A stretch of 64,000 bases of DNA. Source: Trissonchulus latispiculum. Lineage: Eukaryota; Nematoda; Enoplea; Enoplida; Ironidae. The stretch spans positions 1 to 64,000 of the forward strand of contig JASAND010018301.1 in assembly GCA_030248195.1 (NCBI GenBank), read 5' to 3'. Below, one piece after another: positions 35,425-46,284 of the stretch. Every line of letters begins with the position of its first letter. Position 1 is the stretch's first letter. The notes beneath the pieces were generated by a model that saw only the letters and a program-made list of their open reading frames with translations, was not told the origin of the DNA and did no database searches. Both the position numbers and the translations under genes were made by a program.

Positions 35425-36825
35425 CGGGAGGGGGGCTACGAACGGGTTGGCACAACATCGTCGGAGAGAGCTACTTTTGCCCCCAACGTTAGCCAACATA
35501 TCAAAGTAAATAAGTTTAGGGTGGGCATTAATATATCTCACCTACACTGTTTTTGGCAGGACGCCAAAGTACAAATTTTGGTGCGAAAAATGGGATTTTT
35601 CAAAAAGGTTTTTCTGCTCTGGTGGATTAACGGTTTGACCAATTCTGAATCTTTCAGCTATAAATGTTAATTGTTACTAGTGCTAAATAATAAAAGTATC
35701 CTGGCTTTCGAGCGTTGCTTCCTTCTTCAGCTATAACAGCTCAAAGTTTGAAATTTAGCGAAATGTTGCGATATGACCGTGCGCCGTTTTCGATCTAATA
35801 AAATTGACAGCCCCTAGCCTACCCCAGCTTTTTAGCAAATATTAGGCTCTGATAGGGGCAAACTGCCTGTAAGTTTCGAGGACTTTGGCTTCTGGTTAGT
35901 GTGCTAGCAGACTTTTTGTTAAGAAATAACCCTTATTTTTAGGCCTAAAAAGCTATCTAATCGCAGTCAAAATGGGGTCAAAAAATTTTTTGTCTCCGAT
36001 TTCGCCGAAAAGGTGGTTTATAGGTGTTATTTGACCTGCTGAATCCGAATGAGAAATCCATTTTTCGATATGACGCTTCCTTCGTTCAGTATACGCTTAC
36101 AACTGTCTTAGAGCTTTTTGGAGCGATAGTCATCCATACTTCGAGAAATTAATCTAGCATTTCTAAATACTGGAGCGAGGTTTAGTGACCTAGCTTTCTG
36201 TATATCTTGGTACACTCACTGGCCTGTAATGCGCAAAGTTTCAGCCGATTCTGCTGCACCAACTTGGAGTAATTGGCTCACATCTTCGAAGTGGCACCAA
36301 ATAACATCGACAATATCGATAATGTAATCTAGCACTACGAACGCAGGGATTAACGAAATCACGTCATCTTTACATAAGTTAAGACAGTTACTTGGAGTAT
36401 TACTTGGAGCAAAGTTGGGTTCATTTCGTAAACCACAGCTCATTAGTCGTTAGTTAACCTCCACCCGTATAGACCTACAACACCCAATTTTTCGCACTTT
36501 TATTGTATCGCACAGAAAATAATACAATGGTCTAGAGATTAGTTTACACGATATATCGAAGCACTATATGTTAGAACTATTTCTGGAAAATTTGGGTACC
36601 GTACCTTGCGCATAGCGAGCAGGGCGAGACGAAGTTTGTGTACGTGTCATGTCGAGCTTTGGACCGACAACACCAACTTCTGATGGCTCCACAGGACGCT
36701 ACACTGCATGGAATTCTTTCAAACTTTAAACTATTTTACACTTAACCTAATACTATTATGTGGCAAAAGACTAGCTAGCTTTTCCAACATCGAACTTTTA
36801 GTGAAATTCGTAGCCCCCCCCCCCT
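35425..36825. mobile_element. TTAA-flanked transposon, uninterrupted copy
   Basis: TTAA at 35,421-35,424 and 36,826-36,829. The body (1,401 bp) aligns with the palindrome-arm copies from the end ggggggctacgaacgggttg to ttcgtagccccccc, without the nested MITE. It is more diverged from the arm copies than they are from each other. No transposase. Confidence 0.85.
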
Positions 36826-36921
36826 TTAAAATGGCATGTTACAATCTGATGCGTCGCCGCTCAATGCGTTTGCGACTATGAATGCACCGTAACACTTGTA
36901 TTAGGAGCTCGTAATATAGCT

Positions 36922-37655
36922 TAGGGTTGTTCCTATAAGAAATTGACCGGGCCGGGCCTGGGCCGCGTTTCACAAATCCCTCCTAAATTCAGCTCTTAAA
37001 GCTTCTCCTAAGTCAAAAGTTAGGAGGGTTTTCCAAGCAACTTAGGAGGACCTCTTAAACTGTTTCACAAAACTACTTGGAGATTGCTCTTAAATTTTAA
37101 CGCTAAGAGCGCTCTTAAGGCAAGTATCAGCTAAGAATTTAAATTTAGGAGCCCTCTTATGTTTGCTCTTATCTTTCTTACTTATGCATTACGCATATTT
37201 TTGCTAATTTCAACATAAGATAATTGATGATAACTAACTGAAATTAATTGAAGCGTCATATACTAAAAAGTTAATTCCGTTATTATTATCTATAAAAAAT
37301 CTTTATTTAAATATGCAAGTTTAGTGACGAAAACTTAACATTTTTAAACTTGAGAAATCTCATGATATAATCCATCACATTTATTTAAAATGTGTTTCTT
37401 TGAGTTATCTGCGTATTGCATCACATTTATGGCAAAACATTCAACAGACAGTGCTGTTTTGAACTTAGGAGGGGCTTAGGAGTGCTAAAATGTGCTCCGA
37501 TTTTAGGAGCGAACTTTAAGAGCTCTCCTAAACTAGGAGCCTTTCATGAAACAGCTAAATCTTAACTTTGCTCTTAACATGCAAATTTAGGAGCTCCTAA
37601 AGATAAGAGGGCTTTGTGAAACGCACCCCTGGCCCGGCCGCGTATTTAGAAAGTG
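36922..37655. mobile_element. TAGGGTTGTT element with GGGCC repeats, split by a Harbinger-like MITE
   Basis: Starts TTAGGGTTGTTCC and carries GACCGGGCCGGGCCTG, then resumes after the insertion as GCCCGGCCGCG. The other end is not clear. The element at 42,341-42,512 ends in the same TAGGGTTGTT. Confidence 0.5.
36961..37628. mobile_element. PIF/Harbinger-like element (GCGTTTCACAAA ends)
   Basis: Ends GGCCGCGTTTCACAAA and, in complement, GGGTGCGTTTCACAAA are flanked by CTG (36,958-36,960 and 37,629-37,631). Removing it restores a GGGCC-type repeat run. The subterminal regions are rich in TTAGGAG/CTCCTAA and CTCTTAA words in both orientations. 668 bp, no coding region. Confidence 0.7.
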
Positions 37656-37790
37656 TACGTGCGTGTCACGCAATGAGAAAGTGTACGTGAGCCTGAGCCA
37701 CGCGCCTACGTGCATGTCGCGCAATGAGAAAGTGTACGTGAACCACGTGCATTTCCAGAAAATGTATATACGTGCGCGTCGCTCAATGTT
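37656..37790 (+). repeat. short tandem repeat, CGCAATGAGAAAGTGTACGTG
   Basis: Three imperfect units of a segment ending CGCAATGAGAAAGTGTACGT, spaced by 30-65 bp. Low GC/AT contrast, no coding meaning. Confidence 0.6.
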
Positions 37791-38309
37791 AATCAGCGTC
37801 AACATATATTGGCAACATATATTTGTTAGCGGTTTTCAAAAGTATTTATTCTAACGAAAATTTTCTAAACTAATTTCTGAAAGGATATAGATGTCCTATT
37901 ATAACTTACTTCCCCAGATGTTTATGCTAAAGCTGAGTTTTAGTCTACGCATGTATTTTCTTTTATTGTATCAAAGACTATATATCATACGTATTCACCT
38001 AACAAAATAATTGTTCAATCTAACAACTGTTTTTGTATTATCTTATTTTCTTGTATTATTTATTACATATACATTATTTGTAGTTCACACTAATTACACT
38101 TTCTGAGGCGACTGGCGGCGAAACTATCTTTCTGTTATTTTGTACAGGAATTTTTCCAAACCATCCTAAACAACTTAGTTCTACACTTCTCCACTGATGA
38201 GCCGCAAGTGTTTGAACCAAGTCTGGCAGAGGTCGCATGCACTACTAATATAGGAATTTTATATGTTTTTACGTGTATAGCTGGAAAGTTCATGAATTAG
38301 CACGAGAGA

Positions 38310-39120
38310 GTGCAGGTTTTTTTATTTCGGACCTGCGTAAATTTTGCGTATTTTTGTTTTCGAGTGCGTATTTTTAATTTCGACTGCGTAAAACTACAAA
38401 AATCGCTTCTCAAAGTTATAAAAGCTAAAGACGCATTTAGCGTCGAATTAATGCTGTTTTTAAGAGTTTTAAACAACGTTAAGAATCTTAGCTCGAGTTT
38501 AAATTGCGTGCTCTCTCTGTGGTGTAAGAATATGAATGAATAGGTGACGAAGAATACATAGATACGCAGGGGGTCTGGGGGGCGCAGTCCCCCCGAAGTT
38601 GAAGAAAATTTTAAATTTCGGAGTAAATTTGCTCTTAAAACTTTGACTTCTCTGCCTTGTTTAGTTAAGTAACGTAATTAAGTGACGTAGTTAAGTAACA
38701 GTTTAGTTAAGCCAATATTTGGTTAGACAAATAGAGTTACTGTTCCCTTGAGTGAACACATATATAAGATTTTAATTTATATACTATATCAAATCAAATA
38801 TATAGAAAGAAAAGCATCGCATGGTACACCATGGGCTTAGGCAGAAAGTATAATCAACTGTAGACGGAAGGAGAATCGAAGATATATGCGGTGGGTCTGG
38901 GGGGCGGAAGCCCCCCAGAAGAAGCCAGAGCCCAAACTACGGTAAATTGTCTCAAGAAATTAATTTAGAGCACTCTAGAAATTCCTACTACCGAATTTTT
39001 CGGCTGCGTAGTTTGGTGCGTATTTTTGTTTTTGACTGCGTATTTTTAAGCTTGACTGCGTAAATATGCAGTATTTAAACGTTATAAAAGCTATAGACGC
39101 ATTTAGCGTCGAATTTGTTT
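38310..39120 (+). repeat. direct repeat pair with GC hairpins
   Basis: About 120 bp at 38,326-38,448 (tgcgtatttttgtttt.., ending gacgcatttagcgtcgaatt) recurs at 38,998-39,118. Between them are two related GC-rich hairpins, gggtctggggggcgcagtcc at 38,573-38,598 and gggtctggggggcggaagcc at 38,889-38,917. Could be two copies of one repeat in direct orientation or the ends of a single element. Confidence 0.55.
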
Positions 39121-39803
39121 CTTTCCAGAAAATAAATCCCGGAAAAGGAAAACAAGTAGTGCCCAAAAAGGGCAAGATTCCTGTGCCGAGAATCGTCTGA
39201 ATTTTGCTTTAATATTGCTTATCACCATGTCACCCAAGAGTGCGAAGTGGTTTGTAACTACCACAGCTACTTATCACAGAAGTAATTATACAGTGAGATT
39301 GTTACAGCTGACGCGCTTTTCGCTTTTAAAATCCGCTGGTATAGCACATTAAAACCTGTCATCTGCCATCCGCCCCTCCCCTCCTTCCAATTGCACGGTC
39401 ATCCATTAGAAATACGTTTTCAAACTGTTGCTGTTTTCAAATCACCATAGAAACGTTTGCACTAACACTGTGTAGCTTTATTGTTGCAAAAACTAATTTA
39501 CATTGACATTGAGAAAGCAAACAAGTTGGCTCCTAAAAGGAGCAGTATCTCGACGCAGGGCCAGGGCTCGATTATATAAATTATATTGTATATCATTTAC
39601 AAAATCGTGTAATCAGCTAACTCGGTATTTCTGCTCTTTCACAAACAGACATGAGTAAAGCGTGTCGAAGTGACGTAGTAATTTTCGGACAAAAATGTTT
39701 TAACTAGATTCCGTCTTTCTTCCATCGAATTTATCAAAAATCGGCTCATTTTATAATAATTATCGAAAAAGCATCATTTTTCTAGTTGACCATTTCGGTC
39801 TGA
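39121..39803. other. no feature recognised
   Basis: No supported gene. Confidence 0.4.
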
Positions 39804-39810
39804 GTCGCAC

Positions 39811-40193
39811 CAAGAGTACATAATGCTAAGAGTATGCCAGACATACTCTCTGTTGTCAGAGTAAAAATTATGCTCTGGTCGCTAACGGCTGAGCCCCCCC
39901 CCCCCCAGCAAATCAGACCCATTACTTCAAAGAAATTCGCGCGCTATGCTTGTGTTCGAAAGCTCGAAGCAGACACAAAATTAGCACACGCACTGCTTGT
40001 GTTTCGAGCTTTAACACACAAGAATAGAGTGAGTGAGCTTGCCCCCTTTTGACCAGGTGCTGATTTGCGAGGGGGGGGGCACTAGCGTCTGATTTGCGGA
40101 GGGAGGGATCAGTCGTTAGCGAACAGAGCACAGTTTCTGCTTTGATAACAGGCAGTATGTCTAGTGAGTGACGTACTCTTAGTAAGACTCTTG
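39811..40193. mobile_element. CAAGAGTAC-family MITE
   Basis: Ends caagagtacataa and ttctgctttg..agactcttg are flanked by gtcgcac on both sides (39,804-39,810 and 40,194-40,200), an exact 7-bp duplication. The interior has poly-C and poly-G runs and cagcaaatcag words. Confidence 0.85.
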
Positions 40194-40200
40194 GTCGCAC

Positions 40201-41690
40201 TAAAAACACAAAGCTGCTTGAGAAATGCCGGTTGTAGGTTTTTAGCGAATGTTGTTGCAAAAAATACTTAGACCTAACCTAAGCGCAGTCATACGTATGC
40301 AGCGGCACAAGAATCTTATGGAAACAACTCTTTTCGTTTTAATGTATTAGGACATGTCTCTGCAACGCTAGTGTTTACGATCGTAGCGAACTGCGCAACT
40401 GCCGTCAAATTCCAGAAGTTAATTTGCATGTTCAAACGTTTAAAAGCTTCATTGCAACCAAGGGGGGATTTGTGAAAAGGATATTTTGAAAAGTAAGCAT
40501 AGGAGCCCCCTCCGTCTTGAATGTAAAAAGCATAACTGGAAAATTTGCAAACTAATAAAACAAAAGTTCAAAAAATTTAAATCTTTTGAATTTGCATTCA
40601 AATTCAGAACGTACTCGCAGGATCCCCTCCGTACAAAAACATTCACAGTTCGTTGAGCATACGCTACAATTTGAGCGCTGAAGATACCCAGTTTGTTTTG
40701 AGCCAGAAATGAAAACAGCTATCTCGCCTTTAGGCGAGATAAAAATAGTACATACATAACATAGCAAGACATGTGTTAAACATAGGGCCTTTTCTATCAG
40801 AACAGAGCTAATACATGCAAAAGATGCAACAAACCCATCATAGGTATTCCTGCTCCAGCAGGAATGATAAAAAGTTGGTACGTAACCTAATTTTACTATA
40901 ATATATTGGACACGAAACCTGTATAAAGTGAGCCCTTATACATATTGATGTTTATCTTGCTGTTGTCTTAATAGAAGTATTTTGACATAATAATATAACT
41001 GAATGAAATTGGATTTTTCAAAACGGTATTAAATTTTCGTTCGTTAGGGATTGATTAAATAAGAACCAAGTTGTCTCTTGTTGTATTAGTTGGATTTTAA
41101 AGGAAATTTATATACAAGAAATGCCAAGTGGTTGATGAATCTAACCTAACCTAACCGTAACTATAACTACAAATAGTTGGCTGCTCTGAATTACAAAAGG
41201 TAATTTGCGTATTCTACTATGTGACAATAGGCGATTTTCAAAAAATTCTCATTCTAATTTATTAATGTTAATCTGTCAGTTGACATCTCTTTCTTTTGTT
41301 CATTCTTCCATTACTGAATTAAGGGGGTCCCATTTTCGGATCATTTTTAGTCCTTGTTTAATTTCGCTCATATTTACAATTCTATATCCCAATAGGCAGG
41401 TTAGCTTTTAAAATTAAATAAGTATTAAACATAGGAAACTAGAAACGGTAGGATTTTTATTTTCGCGTCAAAAACTGTCCCGCGAACTTTGAAAAATCTG
41501 GGGCAAGCCTTGTAATATTATAGCCACGATGTTGTAAACAGCGATATCCAATATTTAGAATTTTGATGCAGACTTTTAAAATTATTTAATGCTTAATGTT
41601 TAATTTTTACAATTCCAGCTTTACTATATACTATATAATATGGATTATGAATAAATAACCAATAAAGGCTTCAGTAAAATTTAATCTTTT
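40201..41690. other. no gene; two perfect small hairpins
   Basis: AT-rich without a supported gene. Two perfect hairpins lie close together: tatctcgcc / ggcgagata (40,720-40,741) and attcctgct / agcaggaat (40,846-40,865). They resemble in kind the hairpins of the 50-56 kb block. Confidence 0.45.
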
Positions 41691-41699
41691 CATGCCAGA

Positions 41700-41945
41700 A
41701 TTTTTTCAGGAACAACAGTTGGAAATGAGCATTTGTATATTTTGGGTCTGCCGGTATCACGGGCTAATCTTTCCCCGGTTATCCCCAGGAAAAATTGTCC
41801 TAGGAAAAAATTTCCAACAGGAAAAACTAGTCTAGGCTGATTTGTCCTTCCAGAAAAATAAGTCTAGGCTGATTTTTCCATCTTCCTCGTCCAGGAAATC
41901 TCAGCCTAGGCTGGGTTTTATCCCCGGCAATAATCGGTTTATTCA
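41700..41945. repeat. short repeat cluster, GTCTAGGCTGATTT
   Basis: The word tctaggctgatttttcc and its complement (cagcctaggctg) occur four times with caggaaaaa words. Probably another non-autonomous element with short-period repeats; ends not defined. Confidence 0.45.
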
Positions 41946-42340
41946 TCCGGACTAAATTGCTTAAAATTTTAGTTTGGTAATATAAACTGTTACGGTTTTG
42001 GTTACTTAGAAAAGTAGTGTCGCATGAATTGTTTTGCCATTAAAATAGAAACCCTAAAAAGCTTATAATGAGGTCATATTAGTCGTATTATGTTTATAAA
42101 TCTATCTTTCATAAAAATATAAACGAATTATCGATAACTTCTAAAAATTGAAAAAATAATTTCTCTACTTATGAGCAATTCAGGCAAACTAATCATAATT
42201 TTCATTCCAAACAGCAACAATAGATAAAGATAGATGAATAACGATAGAGAAAATGAAGAGAGTAGTCTCAATAGATATATAATATATGTCGTATATACAT
42301 AGGAATTCAAATGATTTTTGCTAATATTGTGAGAAAGGGC

Positions 42341-42512
42341 TATTGCTGTAAACCCGGTGGGCCCGGTGAGCCCGGAAGGATTGACCGGGCCTTGTAGCGG
42401 GCTGGGCTTTTCACGTCCTCCGGGCCGGGCTCAGACAAAAAATTTCCGGGCCGGGCCTGCACCGGACCGGCCCGGGCCCGGAGCCCGCTACACGGCCCAA
42501 AAACAACCCTAG
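42341..42512. mobile_element. GGGCCCGG-repeat element, TAGGGTTGTT end
   Basis: A 170-bp GC-rich block of cccggtgggcccgg words. The right end, in complement, reads CTAGGGTTGTTTTTGGGCC, matching the start of the element at 36,922. Probably a small hAT-like MITE. The target duplication is unclear. Confidence 0.5.
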
Positions 42513-42519
42513 CGGAGAG

Positions 42520-42598
42520 TCACCAGGTACATGTTTGGGGTCAGCCGTTATTTGCAGAGCATGTAAGCTGTCACACTCTTATCTATTATGTACTCTTG
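42520..42598. mobile_element. right end of a CAAGAGTAC-family MITE, truncated
   Basis: gcagagcatgtaagctgtca then cactcttatctattatgtac and tcttg matches the right end of the family. The left half is absent. It directly abuts the LINE fragment that follows. Confidence 0.65.
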
Positions 42599-42600
42599 AT

Positions 42601-43330
42601 GTTATGTACGTACGACCCATTGTAGAGTATAATTGTGTAATTTGGAACCGATATATGAAGAAAGACATTATCAAAATTGATAAGGTTCAAAAACGATTTA
42701 CCAAACGCATCCCTTGTCTAAGTAGAGAATCTAGAACATTTAAAAATTTTAAATTTTGACAGCTGAGAAATTCGTCGTCTAAAATCCGATTTATCTAAAT
42801 GTTACCGTATAGTTTACGACGGATTAGATGGTCTAAAGTAAAGTCTGGTTCACACTGGTGTCTTATGTCTTATGTCTTTTGTCTTATGTCTTATGTCTTA
42901 AGGCGTTCACACTGGTGTTTTATGTCTTATGTCTTATGTCTTTTTGTCTTAAGACAGACTTGGGCTAGGCTCAACTTTTGTCTTATGTCTTAAGGGATAA
43001 ACCAATCACATTGCAGCTAGTCTAGCCATTGTCAAGTTGATTGGTTGAAAGGATCCAATGTGCTGCCTAAGACAAGAGACATAAGACAGCAGTGTGAACG
43101 GTTCTGTCTTAAGACATAAAACATAAGACATGCGACATAAGACAAAAGACATAAGACATAAGACATAAGACACCATTGTGAACCAGGCTTAAAGTGTACT
43201 GAAACGAGCCACCGAAACGAAAAAAGTATTTTTTCAATAATAGAATAGTGAATGCATGGAATAACCTTCCACGAGGTATAGTTTATTCGGTTTCTCTCTG
43301 TCTTTTAACGCTCCCTACACACTATTGATT
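42601..43330 (+). pseudogene. CR1/L2-type LINE reverse transcriptase, C-terminal remnant
   Basis: Frames read VRPIVEYNCVIWNRYMKKD then KVQKRFTKRIP, a frame change, LKSDLSKCYRIVYDG, and after a 350-bp insertion KYFFNNRIVNAWNNLPRGIV. This order (RP..EY...W, KVQ..FTKRI, RRLKSDL..CY.I, FF.NR..N.WN.LP) is the conserved tail of CR1/L2-like LINE polymerases that copy RNA during target-primed retrotransposition. At least one frameshift and an in-frame stop, plus the insertion, make it dead. The 5' side is cut off by the MITE end at 42,598. Confidence 0.8.
42840..43189. mobile_element. palindromic MITE with CTTATGT repeats, inside the LINE
   Basis: Ends AAGTCTGGTTCACACTGG and, in complement, AAGCCTGGTTCACAATGG; both arms are arrays of TCTTATG / CATAAGA. 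The repeat taaagt on both sides (42,834-42,839 and 43,190-43,195) is a possible target duplication. The interrupted LINE frame continues on the far side. Confidence 0.75.
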
Positions 43331-43466
43331 AAAGCACTTATACCATAATATTCTAGGGTTTTCCACATGATGTTTTATGTACTTATATAGTTCTGCATTG
43401 TTGATTCTTAGTGTATTTGGTTATCTTATTTGGTGATGTTTATAAGTCCCTGTGTTCTTAGTTGAC
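43331..43466. other. no feature recognised
   Basis: Short AT-rich interval between the LINE remnant and the next element. Confidence 0.3.
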
Positions 43467-43566
43467 TAGGGGTCTATTTGTTTACAGATTAAAATGGTCG
43501 GATAAACCGATTAAAAATCAGCCGGATAAAAATTTTAATTGCTATTTCTTCAATACTGGATTGAAC

Positions 43567-44981
43567 AAAGAGTACATAATGACAAGAGTATGCCACTATG
43601 CAAGCTCTCTCTTATCAGAGCAAAAACTATGCTCTGGTCGCTAACGGCCCACCCCCCCCCCCCGCAAATCAGTACCTAGTCGAAACGGGGATACGCTCAC
43701 TCGCTCATGTTTATTGCTTCCGCAGGTGGTGATTCCCTTTGGTCACATAAAGTTTGCACCGTTATTACTCATGCATTACTAGGAGCTAAGAAGTCATTTT
43801 TATATCAAAATGTAGCTTGACATTTTCTCTTTTTAATGCATGCCACGAAACTGATGTTGCCTTTCTAAAATATCTTTAACACATTTTAGAAGGGTGTATA
43901 ATTTTCCAGCATTTTTGCAGACTCAAGTAAATTTTTTCGCGAGACATCGGTTACATCATTCGATACCTCCATCAAATAGCTGGGGACGATTTTTTCTTTA
44001 TTGTGAAAGCACTCTTCGTTACAGAGAAATAAGCTGAAATGTGTGCGTTACCTGTATTTTGCCTACTTTTTCCAAATTTGTCAAGCGATTACTTTAGCTA
44101 GAAAGCAGCAATCGGGGCAACTAAAAAATCGTCCCTGGGTATATTTGTGCTGAACACATTTGTTCAGTAGCAGCCCTCCAGCTTGCATGGTGAATGCTCC
44201 ACAATCTTTGGAAAAAATTGGTCGTGTTTTTGCAAAAACTACATTTTTATGATAGCAGCCTACAGGATAGCAGTTGGAAGCCGATCATGCGTCGGATAAT
44301 TTGCCCTGTGAGACCTTCAGATCGACGCACTTAGTTTGGTTTTACGGCTTGCGCAGTTCAAGAAATGTTGGATTATTTGATTTCTGCAAAAATGACAAGT
44401 TTTCGACGCCAAAACAAGAAAATCGGCTATATCGCACGGTAGAGAAAAGCTAGAACGTTGTTTTAAAAAGCAAAATATGAAGCTCAATGAGATCTTTCGA
44501 ATGAATATAGTCAATAGAGAAAAGCTAGAAAGGAGCTTCAAAAACCAAAAATGTAGACCGCGACAAGATCTTTCGAATGAGTATAGTCACAGCTATGCAG
44601 CTACTGTCTAAGTATCAAAAATCGGCAAAAACTGCCCTGAACGGAGACGTCAAAGTTTTGAAACGGGATTGCGCAGAGAGCGGTAGAATGCTAAAAGAAC
44701 TTATTTTGGAAAGTTTCATCAAATTTCATCTTGATTTGAACCGTCAACCAATAATATGTGCCCAAAAGGAATCACCACCTTAAGCTCGAAAACACAAGCA
44801 TTGTGTTAGCGAATTTTGTGCCTGCTTCGAGCTTTAGAACACAAACATAGCGCACGAAATTCTTTGAAGTGATGGGTCTAATTTGCGGGGGGCGGGGTGG
44901 GCTGTTAGTGTGCAGAGCATAGTTTTTGCTCTGATAACAGAGAGTGTGTCTAGTGGCACACTCTTATATTATGTAATCTTG
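43567..44981. mobile_element. long (1.4 kb) member of the CAAGAGTAC MITE family
   Basis: The left end aaagagtacataatg and right end tatgtaatcttg are family ends, with attgaac (43,560-43,566) and attaaac (44,982-44,988) as a 7-bp duplication with one mismatch. Unlike the 0.4-kb copies it has about 1 kb of extra interior (43,740-44,800). No transposase motif is seen there. This interior is the best place to look for a relative of the autonomous partner. Confidence 0.75.
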
Positions 44982-44988
44982 ATTAAAC

Positions 44989-45405
44989 CAAGAGTACATA
45001 ATACATAAGAGTATGACAAGCGTCATAAGCTATGCATAACAGCCTGCTACATTCTCTGCACGCTATCGGCTGACCCCCTTCCTAAATCAGGCCCCCCTTG
45101 ACCCCGCCCCAATCTATGTACGAGGTCTAAACGGGGGATCGGGGTCAGTGTTACTATACTTACATGTTAAACTTTACGGGGGCCCAATTTATGCAGCAGG
45201 TACAAGCTTGTATCATTTACACATTAGTGTACAAAATATACAAACACAAGCCCGATCCCACGCTTGGACCCCGTACATGTTCAGGGGCTGGGTGAGGGGG
45301 GTCTGATTTAGGTAGGCGGTTAGCCGATAGCGTGCAGAGGATGTAACAGGCTTATAATGCATAGCGTATGACGCTTGTCATACTCTTGTGCATTATGTAC
45401 TCTTG
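44989..45405. mobile_element. CAAGAGTAC-family MITE, adjacent tandem insertion
   Basis: Ends caagagtacataatacataa and its complement. It is flanked by attaaac at 44,982-44,988 and 45,406-45,412. Its left duplication is the same seven bases as the right duplication of the preceding copy. Confidence 0.85.
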
Positions 45406-45984
45406 ATTAAACGGATTAAACGGATTAAGATTAACTCGTTTAATCCTACCATTTTTAATCCGCGCATTAGTCGAGTTGGTTTTGATCCATTTAATCCGCC
45501 ACTAAAGAAAGATAAATTAAACTTTATAATCCGCCAACTTTTACTCCGTTTAATCCGCGTAGCTGCGCGGGGATTAAAAAATAGTTGAAAATGCAAGCGG
45601 CGGACTACACGGATTAAAATTAGTCTTCAAAGAACCAGCGATTAAACAGGTCAGGTTAAAATTAACTCGCTGATTTTTTAATCTGAAGTGTGAATAAAGA
45701 AACAGGATTAGATTAATTTTAATCCTAAGCGCATTAAAGAAATGGGATTAAATTTAATCCGTTTAGCTCGCTTAACTCGCTGGATTAAATTTTTTCTATA
45801 TAGAATATCTTTTTAATCCTGGATGCTTTTTTAATGCAGATTAATTTTAATCTGCTCCGTTTAATCTGTAAAGAAATAGAGCCTGGGTGTACGTAAGTAG
45901 TTGTAATTTCAACTCTGTGTGTCCCTTTCAGCAAACTTTTCACGTTGATTGTACATTATTTGTGTGTTTTACTGAAGAAGCTAA

Positions 45985-46048
45985 TTTGTTTGTTTGTCTG
46001 TTTGTTTGTTTGTCTGTCTGTTTGTTTGTTTGTTTGTTTGTTTGTTTG
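45985..46048. repeat. (TTTG)n microsatellite with TCTG variants
   Basis: Tandem TTTG/TCTG units; produces a spurious Leu-Phe-Val-Cys open frame. Confidence 0.9.
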
Positions 46049-46284
46049 TATAATATTTCCCCCCTCTAAATGGAACCCAACCAATTGTCGCAGCAGATTT
46101 AACAGTGTCAAAGCAGCAACATGTGAGAAGTTGGTAAGTTGCAAGTCAACATTTTTACTATACATAGTTATAGTACTAACCAAAATCGTGTGTGCAAATC
46201 TTGACAGTTCATAGCAGATTGACCTTTGAAGTAAACGCCAACAATGGATATATTTTTACAATCTTTAGAAACTCGAGATTTCGA

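Larger units (their letters stand above)
43467..45885. mobile_element. TAG/CAG-ended element with GGATTAAA arrays, split by two MITEs
   Basis: Left end TAGGGGTCTATTTGTTTACA and, in complement, right end CAGGCTCTATTTCTTTACAG, each followed by GATTAAA words. 45,405-45,870 is almost wholly GGATTAA/TTAATCC words. Two MITEs (43,567-44,981 and 44,989-45,405) separate the ends. Probably hAT-like; the target duplication is not clear. Confidence 0.65.

Noticed and set aside
45945..46214. Cys-rich open frame over the (TTTG)n run
   Set aside because: Microsatellite artefact.
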